This document shows positions 22,691-35,216 of a DNA stretch of 64,000 nt, piece by piece. The position numbers were made by a program, and so were the translations under genes. The first letter of the stretch is position 1, and the number at the start of each line of letters is the position of its first letter. Location of the stretch: positions 1,063,056-1,127,055 of the forward strand of contig OY741283.1 in assembly GCA_963514095.1 (NCBI GenBank), written 5' to 3'. This stretch comes from Eutrigla gurnardus. Taxonomy: Eukaryota; Chordata; Actinopteri; Perciformes; Triglidae. A model generated the notes under the pieces. That model worked only from the letters and a program-made list of their open reading frames with translations. It ran no database searches and was not told the origin of the DNA.

Positions 22691-24817
22691 TAGTTTGACG
22701 AAAAAAGTAATGAAAAAAAGTCAAAATATGGTTTATCGAAAAAAGTCATAGAAGTCAAAATATAGTTTGTCGAAAAAAGTAATGAAAAAAGTCTAAAAAT
22801 AGTTTGTCGAAAAAAGTCATAATAGAAGTCACAATATAGTTTGACGAAAAAAGTCATGAAAAAAGTCAAATTATGGTTTGTCGAAAAAAGTCATAATAAA
22901 AGTCAAAATATAGTTTGTCGAAAAAAGTAATGAAAAAAGTCTAAAAATAGTTCGTCAAAAAAAGTAATGAAAAAAGTCAAAATATAGTTTGATGAAAAAA
23001 GTCATGAAAAAAGTCAAAACATAGTTTGTCGAAAAAAGTCATGAAAAAAGTCAAAATATAGTTTGTCGAAAAAAGTCATGAAAAAAGTCAAAATATAGTT
23101 TGACGAAAAAAGTCATGAAAAAAGTCAAAATATAGTTTGACGAAAAAAGTCATGAAAAAAATCTAAAAATAGTTTGTCGAAAAAAGTAATGAAAAAAGTC
23201 AAAATATAGTTTGTCGAAAAAAGTAATGAAAAAAGTCAAAATATAGTTTGTCGAAAAAAGTCATAATAGAAGTCAAAATATAGTTTGTCGAAAAAAGTCA
23301 TGAAAAAAGTCTAAAAATAGTTTGTCAAAAAGTAATGAAAAAAGTCAAAATATAGTTTGTCGAAAAAAGTAATGAAAAAGTCTAAAAATAGTTTGTCAAA
23401 AAGTAATGAAAAAAGTCAAAATATAGTTTGTCAAAAAAGTAATGAAAAAAGTTGTAGTATAGAACCCGGGACCCGCTCGCTGTGCATACTTGAAGTATCT
23501 TTTCCTCATAATTGATGCCAACTAATTTTAATTGCTCAAACTTGCAGATTAAAGCCAAGAGATCAACTCAACATGTGCATTCCTGCTTCAGCCCTTTCAC
23601 AGAAACCCATCATGAAATCCAACAGAAACATTTGGGATCATTTTCCACATTTGACCGAGCTCGGCTGTATTATATATCGGTCACATAATTATGCCCCAGT
23701 GAACTCACGACGCCCCCCGAGCTGGGAAGCCACCGGGGCGTGTTTGTTTTCTGGCTCAGCTCAGCTGGATTACATAACACACACACCGATGCTAAATCTG
23801 ATTTAATGTAACCGTTTAACAAAAATCACCAACAGGAGACCTGAGGATTAAACTAAAACACGTGGTTTCTTCTGCAGCAGGAAGACAGAGCAACACGGAC
23901 TCAGGTCGGCTCGGATGTGAAGCATGGCTGCGTGTTCAGCATAGCAATTACAGCTGCACTCAGTGATCTCCATGTTTACAGATCCACCAGCAGCAAGGCG
24001 TCAAATATACCACGGTGTAAAAAATACAAAAAATACAAGCATCAACATTCAAACACCAACAAAATGAAAAGTACTCATTATGCAGAATGAACCATTTGAG
24101 AATAATTTATGTTCAGTTTTATATTATTGATGTATTCGTGATCATCACTTTAATGTTGCAGCTGGTGAAGGTGGAGCTCATTTTAATTATTTAATATACT
24201 GCCGCTACTTCATAGTTTAATCTATATTAATACTAGTTATTAAAGTAACTAAAGCTATCAAATCCATCTAGTGGAGTAAAAAAGTACAATATTTGCCTAC
24301 AAATTGTACTAAAGTACAAAATTGCAGGTACAGGTTCAGTACTTGTGGGTGCATAGGACCTCCACAGCCACTAGGGGGCCCCAAGCGGCAAGTTTTTTTT
24401 TATTTTACTTTTTATATTCATTTTGCCCGGAAGGGGGCGGGACTTGCTGCTGTTGTATTATACAAACAAAAACACGGCTTGCAACTGAAAAACATACAAA
24501 TATTAGTAAGTACTATGATTAAGTAAAAGTCCTGCAAAGTGTACATAAATGTATTTTGCAGTAATAATAACACCATTGCATGTTTAACGTCTGGTTTAAT
24601 ACTGCGATCAGAGCCGTTTCTCGCTATAAACGGAGCTGCAAGTTTTTTTGTTTGTTTTTATTTATTTTTCCCAGAAGGGGGCGGGACTTAACCTCTCTTT
24701 TAGCGGCTAGAGTCTATAAGAGCATATAAAGGTATTAATTGTGCCATGAATTATACGTGTTAGGTTAAGGTGACTGTGAAAATATGTAATTAGAAAAACG
24801 AAACAACAAAAGTTGCG

Positions 24818-25024
24818 ATGTGGCGTCTCTCTGAAGCTACGACTTCTGTGATTTCAGGATGTAACGTTACTCACGCTAACGACGAGTCTCGCTCCTTCTT
24901 TCACTTCCCGGTTAATAATAAGAGTCGCCAGATAAAACACATCAAGGTCACGGCCATGCTAGCTCACTGGGCGGTTTCACGCAAAAATAAATGTTGCTAC
25001 GACGACAAGGGGCGACTTTCTTGA
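24818..25024 (+). pseudogene. Possible THAP-domain remnant
   Basis: The 68-codon frame contains SGCNVTHANDESRSFFHFPV, which resembles the start of a THAP zinc finger (Gly-Cys, then a Ser-Phe-x-x-Phe-Pro block), and later WAVSRKNKCC, like the 'W..A..R..' part of that fold. The first zinc-binding Cys and the C-x2-H end are not seen. It may be a fragment of a THAP gene or of a P-element-like transposase. Chance similarity cannot be excluded. Confidence 0.35.
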
Positions 25025-25587
25025 CTTTCTTCACCATTCCGTCACGACAGGAACGTGCAGGATTCCTCCTTTTTGATCGAATGTTTATTTTGATCTTTTA
25101 TCGAGCTGATCTTCACACCAGCTGCTGGAACGCCACACTGAACTCGCTGCCATGGTAACGGTGTGGATGTGCTGGCTGTTTCAGCAGGTGAGTGTAACGA
25201 GGTGAGGAACACCTCCCACCTCCCGCTGCAGGACAACGCAGCAGCAGCGTGATAATGATGTGATACCAGCCGCTCTGCCAGATATAGATTCACACTGTCG
25301 ACACGTTGGAACTATTTTCACTGAAAAACACCTCAACAGATTATTTACAAGTTAAAGACTAAATTAAAGTTCTTTATTCGGCTACAGAACATTTGAAGAG
25401 ACATTTTTTAAGTCCAATATTTCTGCATTAATTTCTTTCATAAAGATAATGTTAGTTCTCCGTATAAGATGAGCCTTTACAATTCAGACATATATAAATA
25501 ATTAAAGGCATTTATGATGTGATTAATAATAGTAGCAGCATTAATAATGTATAATATAATTAAGAAAGATGCTTCATACTTATATAG

Positions 25588-25590
<3 letters not shown>

Positions 25591-25661
<71 letters not shown>
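25591..25661. repeat. (TA)n microsatellite
   Basis: About 70 bases of uninterrupted TA dinucleotides occur here, with a second run at 25794-25819. Such tracts are unstable and form cruciforms easily. No gene is close. Confidence 0.95.
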
Positions 25662-25664
<3 letters not shown>

Positions 25665-25792
25665 TATAGTAAATAATGTAATAATAAGACGGTATAATAT
25701 TAACATAATGTAATACAGTATCAAATTGGAAAGAACATACAGGTAGCAGTATATATGAATATATTTAGTACAGCAATCAACAGTAGATAATG

Positions 25793-25823
<31 letters not shown>

Positions 25824-26389
25824 TATAATATATGAAGCTGCATATCAGACAATGCAAGACAATAGAGCATATAATATAATAAGCATATTTTTAACAGTGG
25901 AACTATTCCTTTAAAGAGGTAAATAACTTAGTAATATTCAGTCAAACCTGAGGAAAGTCAGAAAAGTAACATTTATTGTTGCAGTTTATCATATGTTTAA
26001 TTGTTTTTTTTAATCGGTTCCTCCGAGAAGATCACAGATTTCAGTTATTATTGGATTATTATTAAATCAGACGAAGTCATATTCAAGTCTAATCAGATTA
26101 ATTTCTTCACTGATTTATTTATTTATTAACCATCAAAAACATGGAACTGTATCAACGAGGAGGAACTTCAATCACAACATCTTCAAAATCATGAACTAAT
26201 AAGAAACTGCATTAAAAAGGGGATTTTGTTTGATTTAAATAAAACTTCTTTAGAATAAAAATGTATTTGAGAATAAAGCCCTTTCAGATATTTGGTGATT
26301 TTCCAGCAACAGTTTGTTCCTTCAGCAGCGACGACGTTCAGAAAACAAACAAGAGTTCCAACATCAGGAAAACACAAGGATTCAGTTTT

Positions 26390-27944
<1,555 letters not shown>

Positions 27945-28043
27945 TTACCGGAAGGTTTTTCCGTCTGCTCGGCGTTTTGGAGAAAACGGCCGCGGTGAAA
28001 TCCGGCGGATCGCGTTGCACCCTGAGGAGATCTGTGGATCCTT
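27945..28043 (-). CDS. TCF20/RAI1-like last exon (provisional)
   Basis: After the acceptor 'TTTCCCTCAG', the frame reads KDPQISSGCNAIRRISPRPF and on to a TAA at 27947-27945. The stop overlaps a perfect donor, CCG/GTAAGA, so the exon could instead splice onward. No conserved motif confirms the tail. Confidence 0.6.
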   Translation of the reverse strand, partial: KDPQISSGCNAIRRISPRPFSPKRRADGKTFR

Positions 28044-31000
28044 CTGAGGGAAAGTAGAGACATTAAAATCACATTAAAAGATGGAGAAATGTACAAAAGA
28101 TGTTATTTCTCTAATTACAGACGAGTAGAACTGCAACTAACAATCGTTATTTTAATTATTATTTTCTTGGTCTTTTAAATGTCAAGAAAAAAGTGAAAAA
28201 TGTCCATTATAAGTTATTTATTGTCACCTCCAACAAAACTCCTAATAGTGCATAGGTTAAATAACATGATGTATGTGTGTGTGTACATACATATATATGT
28301 ATATATTTTAGTTTACTGAGTATAATGTCCCTGAGGGGTATTCCATCAAACTCGCTAAGCGCAAAGCCGGGCTAATTTCGATAAGCCTCGCTACCTTTAG
28401 CGAGAGTTGCGTTCCATCAACGTGACTTGAGGGACTCTCCGCTAAGTAACCATGGGAATTTATCCGACCAAACTAGCCTGCTCCGGGGCAGGCTAACCAT
28501 CAGGCTTACTTTAGCGGGGGTTTCAGAGAAGTCCGTCTGTCGGAAACAACTGTACCAGCAGAAGGTTCCGCCAAGCCTAGTCCTCGTGATTTCATCACGT
28601 CAAAGACCAGAAATTACATATATGAAGTACAAACAGACTATATTTTCATCAAGCGTCTAAGAATACATGCTTGCAATTAAAAAAAAATATGAATAAATCG
28701 TTTATTTCCTGAACACCGACTGGCCATATTATTATCTAAATACATATGTATTTCACATGTTGTTCATCCCCCAGTTGGGTGAGTGGTGATGCTCCTGCCC
28801 TCAGATGTGGGCAACCCGGGTTCACATCCCGGCAAGGATGTCTTATGTGGTTTTTGTTTTTTTTGCCTGTATAATTGTCTTTAGAATTAGACCAACATTT
28901 TACCTTAACTATGATAAATATGTCATACAATTTCCCCAGAACCCAAATATAACTTGCAAAAACATGATAGGCATAAAGATGTTATTATTAATAGCATGTA
29001 TATCCCAATGACAAAGGCATTGCTGCTTGCAATTTACAGCCACATACATTCCTTTCAGGTGAGTTCATTAATAAGTTCATTGAATGTGTTCATTGAATTG
29101 TTGCGATAAATGAGTTGGTCAATGTAGATGCATTTACTAGGCCTATCTAAAAGAGAGAGAGAGAGAGAGAGAGAGTTCCGGCTAAAGAAAGACATTTCTC
29201 AAACTTCCATAGTCGGGAATTGAACCGTCGCCTGCCATGTGGGAAGCCGGCGCGTTACCTCTACACTATCCTCACCTTCAAGAACTCTTTGTCAGTGTTA
29301 TATTAGAACATGTTACTCTTAACGGTACTTACGCATTTAATCGCTCGGCAATTCTTGCCCAAGCAGCCTCGTGATTTTTATTGATCACTACAGTATTCCC
29401 TTTATTGGTTATGATGGGTTTGTACTCCTCATACAGTTCCATCAATCATTTTTGCTCTGGTCTTTTCTGCCATTTTCTCGATGATTCGACATTCACGGTT
29501 CTGGTCTGGCTTCATATCCCGTGAACGGCGTAACACAAGACAACGTTAACCTGGCTTGAATTAGCCTCAACAAGGCGCGGCTGAAATGCGTTAATGGAAC
29601 GGGTTTAGCCGCAAGTGGAAGTTGGCGTTAGTTCTAACCAGGCTTAACCAGGTAAACGCCGCTTTAATTAGCGAGTTTGGTGGAATACCCCTCAGAACCA
29701 ACAGTCCAAACATAATATTATGACATAAGACAAGTAGAAGGTTTAACCAGCGATCAATCGACTGATCGATCAGCTGATGGCTGCAGCTGGAACACCGTAC
29801 CTCCACTGACCCCAAATCTCTTTCACGTCATCTCTTGTGTTTTCTGGATGAACTCGTCAACAGTTTGTTCTGTCGGATACAAACACACACAATTAACACA
29901 ACAAACAAACTAATATGTTCCCTAAAAGCACAACCGATTTTTATAGAAAAATTATCTAGAATCTAAAATCTTTGCTGAAGTTTAATGCTGCATTTAAATC
30001 GGGTTGAATATCAGCTGATCGGCCAACAATCACGATCAGGCGTTTGATTGGTGGACTCTTTAAACGTGGATCAGAAGAGCCAATCAAATGAGCTCGCTGT
30101 AGTGCATCCTGTCTAAACGGCTGAATTAACATATAGGCTGTAAATGAACCTGCATGCGTAACCTTTGACATCCCTTACATCACTAATTATTTATGCAATA
30201 AAAGAACAGGAAGAAGATGAAAGAAAATGCGTGTAAATGTAAATGTATGTATCTTTCAGGACCTTTGGCTGGCTCAGAGGCCTCCTCTTCATAAAAACAC
30301 GACTTTATGTAAAAGCAGCCTGGATAAAACAGCAGTGATCCCCCCGTGACCCCGTGACCCCTCACGTGACGAGGTCAGGACTCACCTTGTGCTCCGGACA
30401 TCTCATCGAGAAGTTGTCCTCGTTTAAGACGCAGCCTGAAGAAACAAAGTGAGCTTTTATATCCTTAACGTGCGTCCAGGCTGAAACACCTACTTTACAT
30501 CACATATTTCATATTTCATCCCGTACCCGACCGAATGGCACATCTGTAGTGATAGTTTCGGAGACAGCCCTTCTGGAAACATCCCATTATTGCACCCGTT
30601 TGTTGGCACACCGAGCAGATCTGAGAACAGTGAGAGAAAAGCAAAATAAAAAACATATTAATACACTAAAAACATTTAAAAAGAAAATGATGTATATATG
30701 GTGTGCTGTATACCGTTTTTTGTGCGAGCCGAGCCGCCTCCTCCAACCCGTACAGCTTCCCCCGGACCAGGAAGACCCCAGTGGACCAGATGCTGCAGTC
30801 CTCGTGGATCCAGCCCTCGTCTAGATGCAGAGGCCTCTTGGGGGGAGAGCGCTCGTCGCTCTCCAGCAGACTTTTCACAGCAGAGCAGTCGTTCCCGTCA
30901 CAACCGTCCTCCGAGGAGTTCACCGAGCGCCTGCTGACGAGCAGACGCTCCTCCTCCTCCTCCCGCTCCATCCTGCAGTCCAGAGGGGTGGCGGGGTGGT

Positions 31001-32669
31001 AGGGGCCGTGGAGGTCCCCGAGGCCCACGGCGTTGGCCGTCTGACCACACAGGCAGCACAGCAGCGCCGCCGGATGCCCGCCATCCGAGCTGAAGCGCCC
31101 CAGCTGGAAGCGGGACGTGTTGGGGACGAAGCCGGGCGGAGAGCTGGAGGCGCTCTGCTGCCGCCCCCTGCTGCTCCGCACCGTCGCCTCCTCCTCCTGG
31201 TAGTTCACCACGGAGCACATCCTCTTCTTCACGTGGACAAACGGGCAGAAACTCCCCAGCTTCTTCTTCTTTTCCCCTTTCAGGTTTGCATATTTGAGCT
31301 TGATTTCGGGCTCTTTGGGAGAAAACAGAGAACAGGGTCCCGGCTGAGGTCGCGCTCTTTTCTTCCGCCTCACAGCTTTTTTGGTTGTTTTCTTCTCCGT
31401 CGCCGTCGAGGTCTGTATCTGCTTAGTTCTTAACCTTTTGGCTTTGGGAAGGGTCAGGGGCTTCTTTCGTTTATGGCTGATGCTTTTCGAGTCGTTGTGG
31501 CGAGGCTGCGGCTGACCAGACTCCTTCGGCGGCGACTCCGTCTGCGGGGACTTCCTGTCGCTCTGAACGCCGGCGTCCGACTCCTCCGAGACGCTGCTCA
31601 CTCTCTGCGAGGTGTTTGGCTGCGACTCGTCCGCCACCGAGCTGAACAGCCGGGCCGCGTAGTCCATCATGTCGTCGGAATCACAACTCTCGTTATAAAT
31701 ACCCACCACGTCGTTTTTCGCCTGTCTCCTCAGACTGTAGCGCGACACGCTGCAGGTGAACGGCGGCGTCTCGGACGCAGGTCTCCTGATTCTCGGGCTT
31801 CGCCGAACTCCTCTGCGTTGAGCCTTTTCCTCCTCGTCGCTCTGAGGTGGCGTCTCTCTCACCACCCTCTTCTTACAAGCAGCGTTCTTCTTGTCGCTCT
31901 TCTTCTTTTCGTTGGTGACCGAAACTTCCACAACGTCGCTGTCGTCACTTGAGATGTCCACGGGAGATTCGGCGGCGTGACCGTAAACAGTGCCCAGGTC
32001 TGACAGCAGCACCACGGGTCTGGTGTGGTGCACAGGAATGTCCACGGAGCTGTCCGAGGAGTCTTCGGAGTCCGAACTGTCGGGACTGGGCGAGCTCAGA
32101 GGCTGAGGTAGGTGATAGCAGCCTCGCCCTTCGTCCAGCGAGGACACGGCCGGGGACAGCGGCTCCACGATGTGCCTCACGTCCTCCTGGATGAAGGAGC
32201 TGCACAAGAGAGGCTCCTTGGTGGACGACACAAGGAAAATAACGTCCGAGCCGCTGCCGCTGTCGCTCTCCTCCCCGCCGCTGCTCTCCAGAACCGGACC
32301 GCCGGTCTGCTCCGGCCCGTAGAAACCCGGATGCCACAGGCCGCCGCGAACGCCGTCCCGGTACAGATCCAACCCTGGGGCTAGTGTTGAATTCATGTAG
32401 TCGCCCAGGGACTCGGGGCCCTGCTCCAGGTCTCGGCGGTGGACGGGAGCCCCCGGCTCCGGGTGCAGCTGAGCGTTGTAGGAGGACGAGGCCCTGGATC
32501 GGTACGGGGAGCTGATTTCGGTGCTGCAGCTCGCCGGGCGTCTGTGGTACCACTCGGGCTTCTTAGCCAGGTCCATGGCTTCGGCGTGGCTGCGAGTCAG
32601 GGGGTTGACCGAGTAGCCCTTCGACAGGTCCATAGCCATGAGAGATGGATCCTGAGGGGACACTTCCAT
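27945..32669 (-). CDS. TCF20/RAI1-type nuclear protein with C-terminal extended PHD finger
   Basis: Coding exons on the minus strand are 32669-30714, 30620-30527, 30435-30386 and 28043-27945, giving 732 residues with consistent phases and GT-AG junctions. The start MEVSPQDPSLMAMDLSKG is the first ATG after a 'TTGCAG' acceptor at 32672. Residues 1-450 are low-complexity with acidic Ser/Asp tracts and SxxVDI-like repeats (DSSVDIPV, ESPVDISSDDSDVVEV), then Lys/Arg-rich segments that look like nuclear localisation signals. The C-terminus holds LLCCLCGQ, HEDCSIWSTGVFLV, CSVCQQTGAIMGC, NYHYRCAIRSGC and NFSMRCPEHK, which is the extended PHD (ADD-like) nucleosome-binding module of TCF20 and RAI1. Those proteins have about 1900 residues; this one is far shorter, so it is a compact relative and I give no symbol. 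Confidence 0.85.
28770..28843 (+). other. tRNA-like sequence (pol III A/B boxes)
   Basis: The sequence has a box A-like TGGGTGAGTGG and box B-like GGTTCACATCC. It forms a perfect T arm (CCGGG-TTCACAT-CCCGG) and an anticodon-like stem TGCCC/GGGCA with an 8-base loop. No proper acceptor stem is seen, so it is not a functional tRNA. It is probably a tRNA-derived SINE head captured by the transposon. Confidence 0.5.
29207..29277 (-). other. Degenerate tRNA-like sequence
   Basis: On the minus strand, box A-like TAGTGTAGAGG and box B-like GGTTCAATTCC are about 45 bases apart, and CTTCCCAC sits where the anticodon loop of a Gly-CCC tRNA would be. The T and anticodon stems pair poorly. It is at best a tRNA pseudogene or SINE fragment. 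Confidence 0.35.
29333..29473 (-). pseudogene. Myb/SANT-like exon remnant of a Harbinger-type element
   Basis: An ATG at 29473 begins MAEKTRAKMID; after a shift of one base near 29440 the reading continues ELYEEYKPIITNKG and HEAAWARIAERLNA, ending at a consensus donor GC/GTAAGT. The pattern 'LY.EYK.II..KGN....N..RE.AW..IA.RLNA' is that of the Myb/SANT-like DNA-binding protein coded beside Harbinger transposases. The frameshift shows it is dead or that an intron boundary was misread. Confidence 0.65.
30386..30620 (-). CDS. TCF20/RAI1-like exons for the PHD finger
   Basis: Two exons, 30620-30527 (ICSVCQQTGAIMGCFQKGCL to AIRSG) and 30435-30386 (CVLNEDNFSMRCPEHK), are joined across a codon split G/GC. 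Both have clean acceptors (TCTCAG, TTCTTCAG) and donors (GTACGG, GTGAGT). The Cys/His spacing matches the family zinc finger. Confidence 0.92.
30714..32669 (-). CDS. TCF20/RAI1-like large exon
   Basis: This exon encodes 652 residues in one uninterrupted frame, from MEVSPQD to LYGLEEAARLAQKT, and ends at donor ACG/GTATAC. It contains the C2HC pre-PHD zinc residues. A single huge exon followed by small exons for the PHD finger is the layout of TCF20 and RAI1 genes, which supports the family call. Confidence 0.9.
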
Positions 32670-33478
32670 CACTGCAACACACATATAATAACGTCAGTGA
32701 CATGTATGATCATACACAATATAACAATGTATTTTAAACAAAACACAATATCACCTTGGGTTCGAAGAAAGCTGTGATGGATGTTTTTTATATACATATA
32801 TTTCACCGTATAAAAAAATGATGGATCAATCTCAAAAATAACTGTCAGATTGATTAAAACATTAAAAAAAATTATAAGTTGCAGCCTCCCGAATGTCTCA
32901 CACTGTTTATAGAAGTTTTCAGTTTGGGCAGAATAAACAGAAAGTAAAAACACAAAAACAGTTAAATACCAGCACACACACACACACACACACATCATGC
33001 AAAACAAGTGTACTAAAATAGATAAATAAATAAATATATAATCAAAAAGGCAGAACAAGTGGAAAAAAACCCAACTTAAAATCAGGTGGTTGTGCAACAC
33101 AGCTGTATTATGTAAACACATGGGATACAGGAAGTAGATCTAAAATAGTATTTTTTTATTATGATGATTTAAATTTCTTAACTAGTTCTAGTGTATGTAA
33201 ATTAAATATTGCAGCTGTATCACGAAGGGAAAACAATTATTGGATTTGGTTCAAAGATGCTAGAATATGTGATAATTTTTTAACTACTTTTTAAAAAATA
33301 TATATTATACGTTATATTGTGTACCAGAATCAGGACTCGTCTTTGAGTCATGGCATGTTAACAGGTAGGCCCGTCCACGAGTGCTGTTAAAAGGTAATGT
33401 GATAATAACGTTAATGTGGATTAAACTCACAGTAAGTGAGCGATAATCGGTGTAAAAGCTGCCGGTGGTCTTACCCTC

Positions 33479-33620
33479 CCTCCCGGGGCGGCTCTGATGG
33501 GCGACCCCGGTCCTGGCAGCGCTGGCGTTCGGGAGGACACGTCCCCCCCTCCCACCACCACCCCCGTCAAACAGGTCGGGTAGCTGGCTTTAGCTAACAC
33601 ACCTCTCCGGGCCCACCATC
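33479..33620 (-). promoter_or_regulatory. Probable 5' UTR exon and promoter of the TCF20/RAI1-like gene
   Basis: On the minus strand 'GGGAGG/GTAAGACC' at 33478 is a strong donor at the end of a GC-rich block with poly-G/C tracts such as 'CCCCCCTCCCACCACCACCC' on the plus strand. The coding exon starts with an acceptor two bases before its ATG, so a non-coding exon is required upstream. The exact start site is unknown. Confidence 0.5.
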
Positions 33621-35216
33621 ATCGTCGGGCACTGGATGTAAACAAAAGCAGGCGACCTCCATGCTAGCTGGCTAGCTAGCGTTAGCACGCTAAGCTAATT
33701 CAAAACGTAACGGACACTCGACGCGATGACGAGAGAAGAACATTTTTTTCCCGTTAAATATTCGCCGCCAGGCAGTTTACAAGCATCTGGCTGGCTACTG
33801 TTGGCATTTCAAAGTTGTCATCATGGAGACTCAAACCTTCCTCCTACGTCAAGTCACACCGAAATAACCGAGGATGACACCGGAAGAGAACGGTGTGCTT
33901 TCACAGTAAAAGCCCCAAGAAGCGCTAAAAAACAGTGGGAAACAAATGGTTTATCACAACATCCCTTAAATAATAATAATAGAGCCATACTGTAATTATA
34001 TTAAAATATGTCTAATATATTAAATACGTTAATTATATTGGAAGAAGGTCTGAATACTTCCTCTTAAATTTAACAATAATAAAAACATTATTTTGTTGTT
34101 TTCCTGAAGTGTATTGAGCTATATATTGATGAAATCTCTCATTTTAAACCCCATCCATCCATCATCCAGTATTTTCGTAAACATAAGTCACTTTCCAACA
34201 CTTTTTAATGTTAAAGCAACGCAAAATAGATACTTAGCTGCTAATGCATGATTAAAAGGTAATACTTACTACTAGTTATCTAACCCTGTACATTTACTGT
34301 ATTTCCATCTCCCTCATGTAAATGATACTTCGTCATCAATTTTATTGAATTAAATAGTTTGTCCAATTCATCTGCCTTGGCGTCGATAGGGGCTTTTATT
34401 TTGAAATATACATTCTGAAATTAACTGTATTTTTCAGGATAACTTGACGCTCTTCTTCTCCCTCCAGAAACGGTGCGGATACCGTCAGGTAGCCTGAATG
34501 TGACTTTGCTGCATCTTCACAAAATATCCAAGATAAACTCACTGAATATTTTATCTTTCATGAACAAACTGCAATTTATTAAAACAATGAAATAAAATAT
34601 GGCGCTGGAAAACGACCAGACAACTCAAAATAACAAAGAGTTATGGTTTAATCTGCCAATTTGTTTATTAATAAAACACATGTATACTTTTAATACTGCA
34701 GTTTATAAATATAAATTACAATTTGAATTATTTGCCAGAAAAATTACCTGCTAGTAATGCTTAAAATGTTTTTAATTTAAATGATTTAATAAAAAATACT
34801 TGAGACCAGTTTAACGACACATACAGTAGGATGAGATTTGTCAGGTTAAAGTGTTACAATAACAAAATGACTGTACATATAAAATATATACATAACATGA
34901 AACATCACCACTTATAATGATAATTATTTGGAACTGAATATGGTAATACTTTTTAAAAATTAACTTGCAGTTTCACAGGACCATTAAAGTTAAAACAGGG
35001 TGATAATTGCTCCAGAAACATTAAAGACAATACACAAGACAATATAAACATCTTTCAAACCAAATATAAAAAGTATTGTATATAAGAGGTCCGGGTTTCA
35101 TTAAATAAAAACACAAGATGAGCTATTTTTTGTTGTTTTAAACACATTTGTTGTGGGTAAAGTTACAGGAAGAAGACTACGTGTTGCAGTGAAGACAAAT
35201 GTTAAAGCGGATGGTT
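33621..35216. other. Intergenic spacer between mprip and the TCF20/RAI1-like gene
   Basis: The two genes run head to tail on the minus strand. The part near 35216 is probably mprip 3' UTR, with minus-strand AATAAA words near 34665 and 35100. A CpG-bearing patch around 33480-33720 belongs to the downstream promoter. No other exon was seen. Confidence 0.5.

Larger units (their letters stand above)
20207..23462. repeat. 37-bp minisatellite array split by a transposon
   Basis: Units of the form 'TATAGTTTGTCGAAAAAAG' plus 'TCATGAAAAAAGTCAAAA' repeat about 44 times (about 1.6 kb once the inserted element at 21060-22690 is removed). Variants replace CATGAAAAA by CATAATAGA or AATGAAAAA and GTCG by GACG. 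Ends share 'GTAGTATAG'. The array starts about 100 bases past the kinase polyadenylation signal. No coding function is seen. Confidence 0.93.
23463..26385. other. Intergenic region between the SBK1 gene and the PHD-protein gene
   Basis: No exon was recognised. It holds a duplicated word around 'GGGGGCGGGACTT' (about 24385-24445 and 24640-24690), a possible THAP remnant at 24818-25024 and long TA microsatellites at 25591-25661 and 25794-25819. The two flanking genes converge on this block. Confidence 0.6.
28331..29695. mobile_element. Decayed Harbinger/ISL2EU-like DNA transposon
   Basis: The ends are an inverted repeat: CTGAGGGGTATTCCATC... on the left and its complement, with one mismatch in 28 bases, on the right; weaker complementarity continues inward (GTTCCATCAACG against CGTTAATGGAAC). 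The GGGGTATTCC word is one I recall from fish Harbinger-group elements. The interior holds a Myb/SANT-like exon remnant on the minus strand, as expected for that group, but no transposase. No target-site duplication was recognised. It lies in the last intron of the PHD gene. Confidence 0.75.

Noticed and set aside
20207..23462. CRISPR-like array
   Set aside because: Units are contiguous 37-mers with no unique spacers, and the genome is eukaryotic; it is a minisatellite.
29207..29277. Functional tRNA-Gly
   Set aside because: A and B boxes are present but T and anticodon stems do not pair and there is no acceptor stem.
30825..31433. Plus-strand frames opposite the TCF20/RAI1-like exon
   Set aside because: They mirror the minus-strand exon that has clear zinc-finger motifs and splice sites; none has its own signals.
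33726..33995. Plus-strand frame at the promoter of the PHD gene, possible divergent gene
   Set aside because: No recognisable domain or conserved start; probably chance in a GC-rich promoter region.
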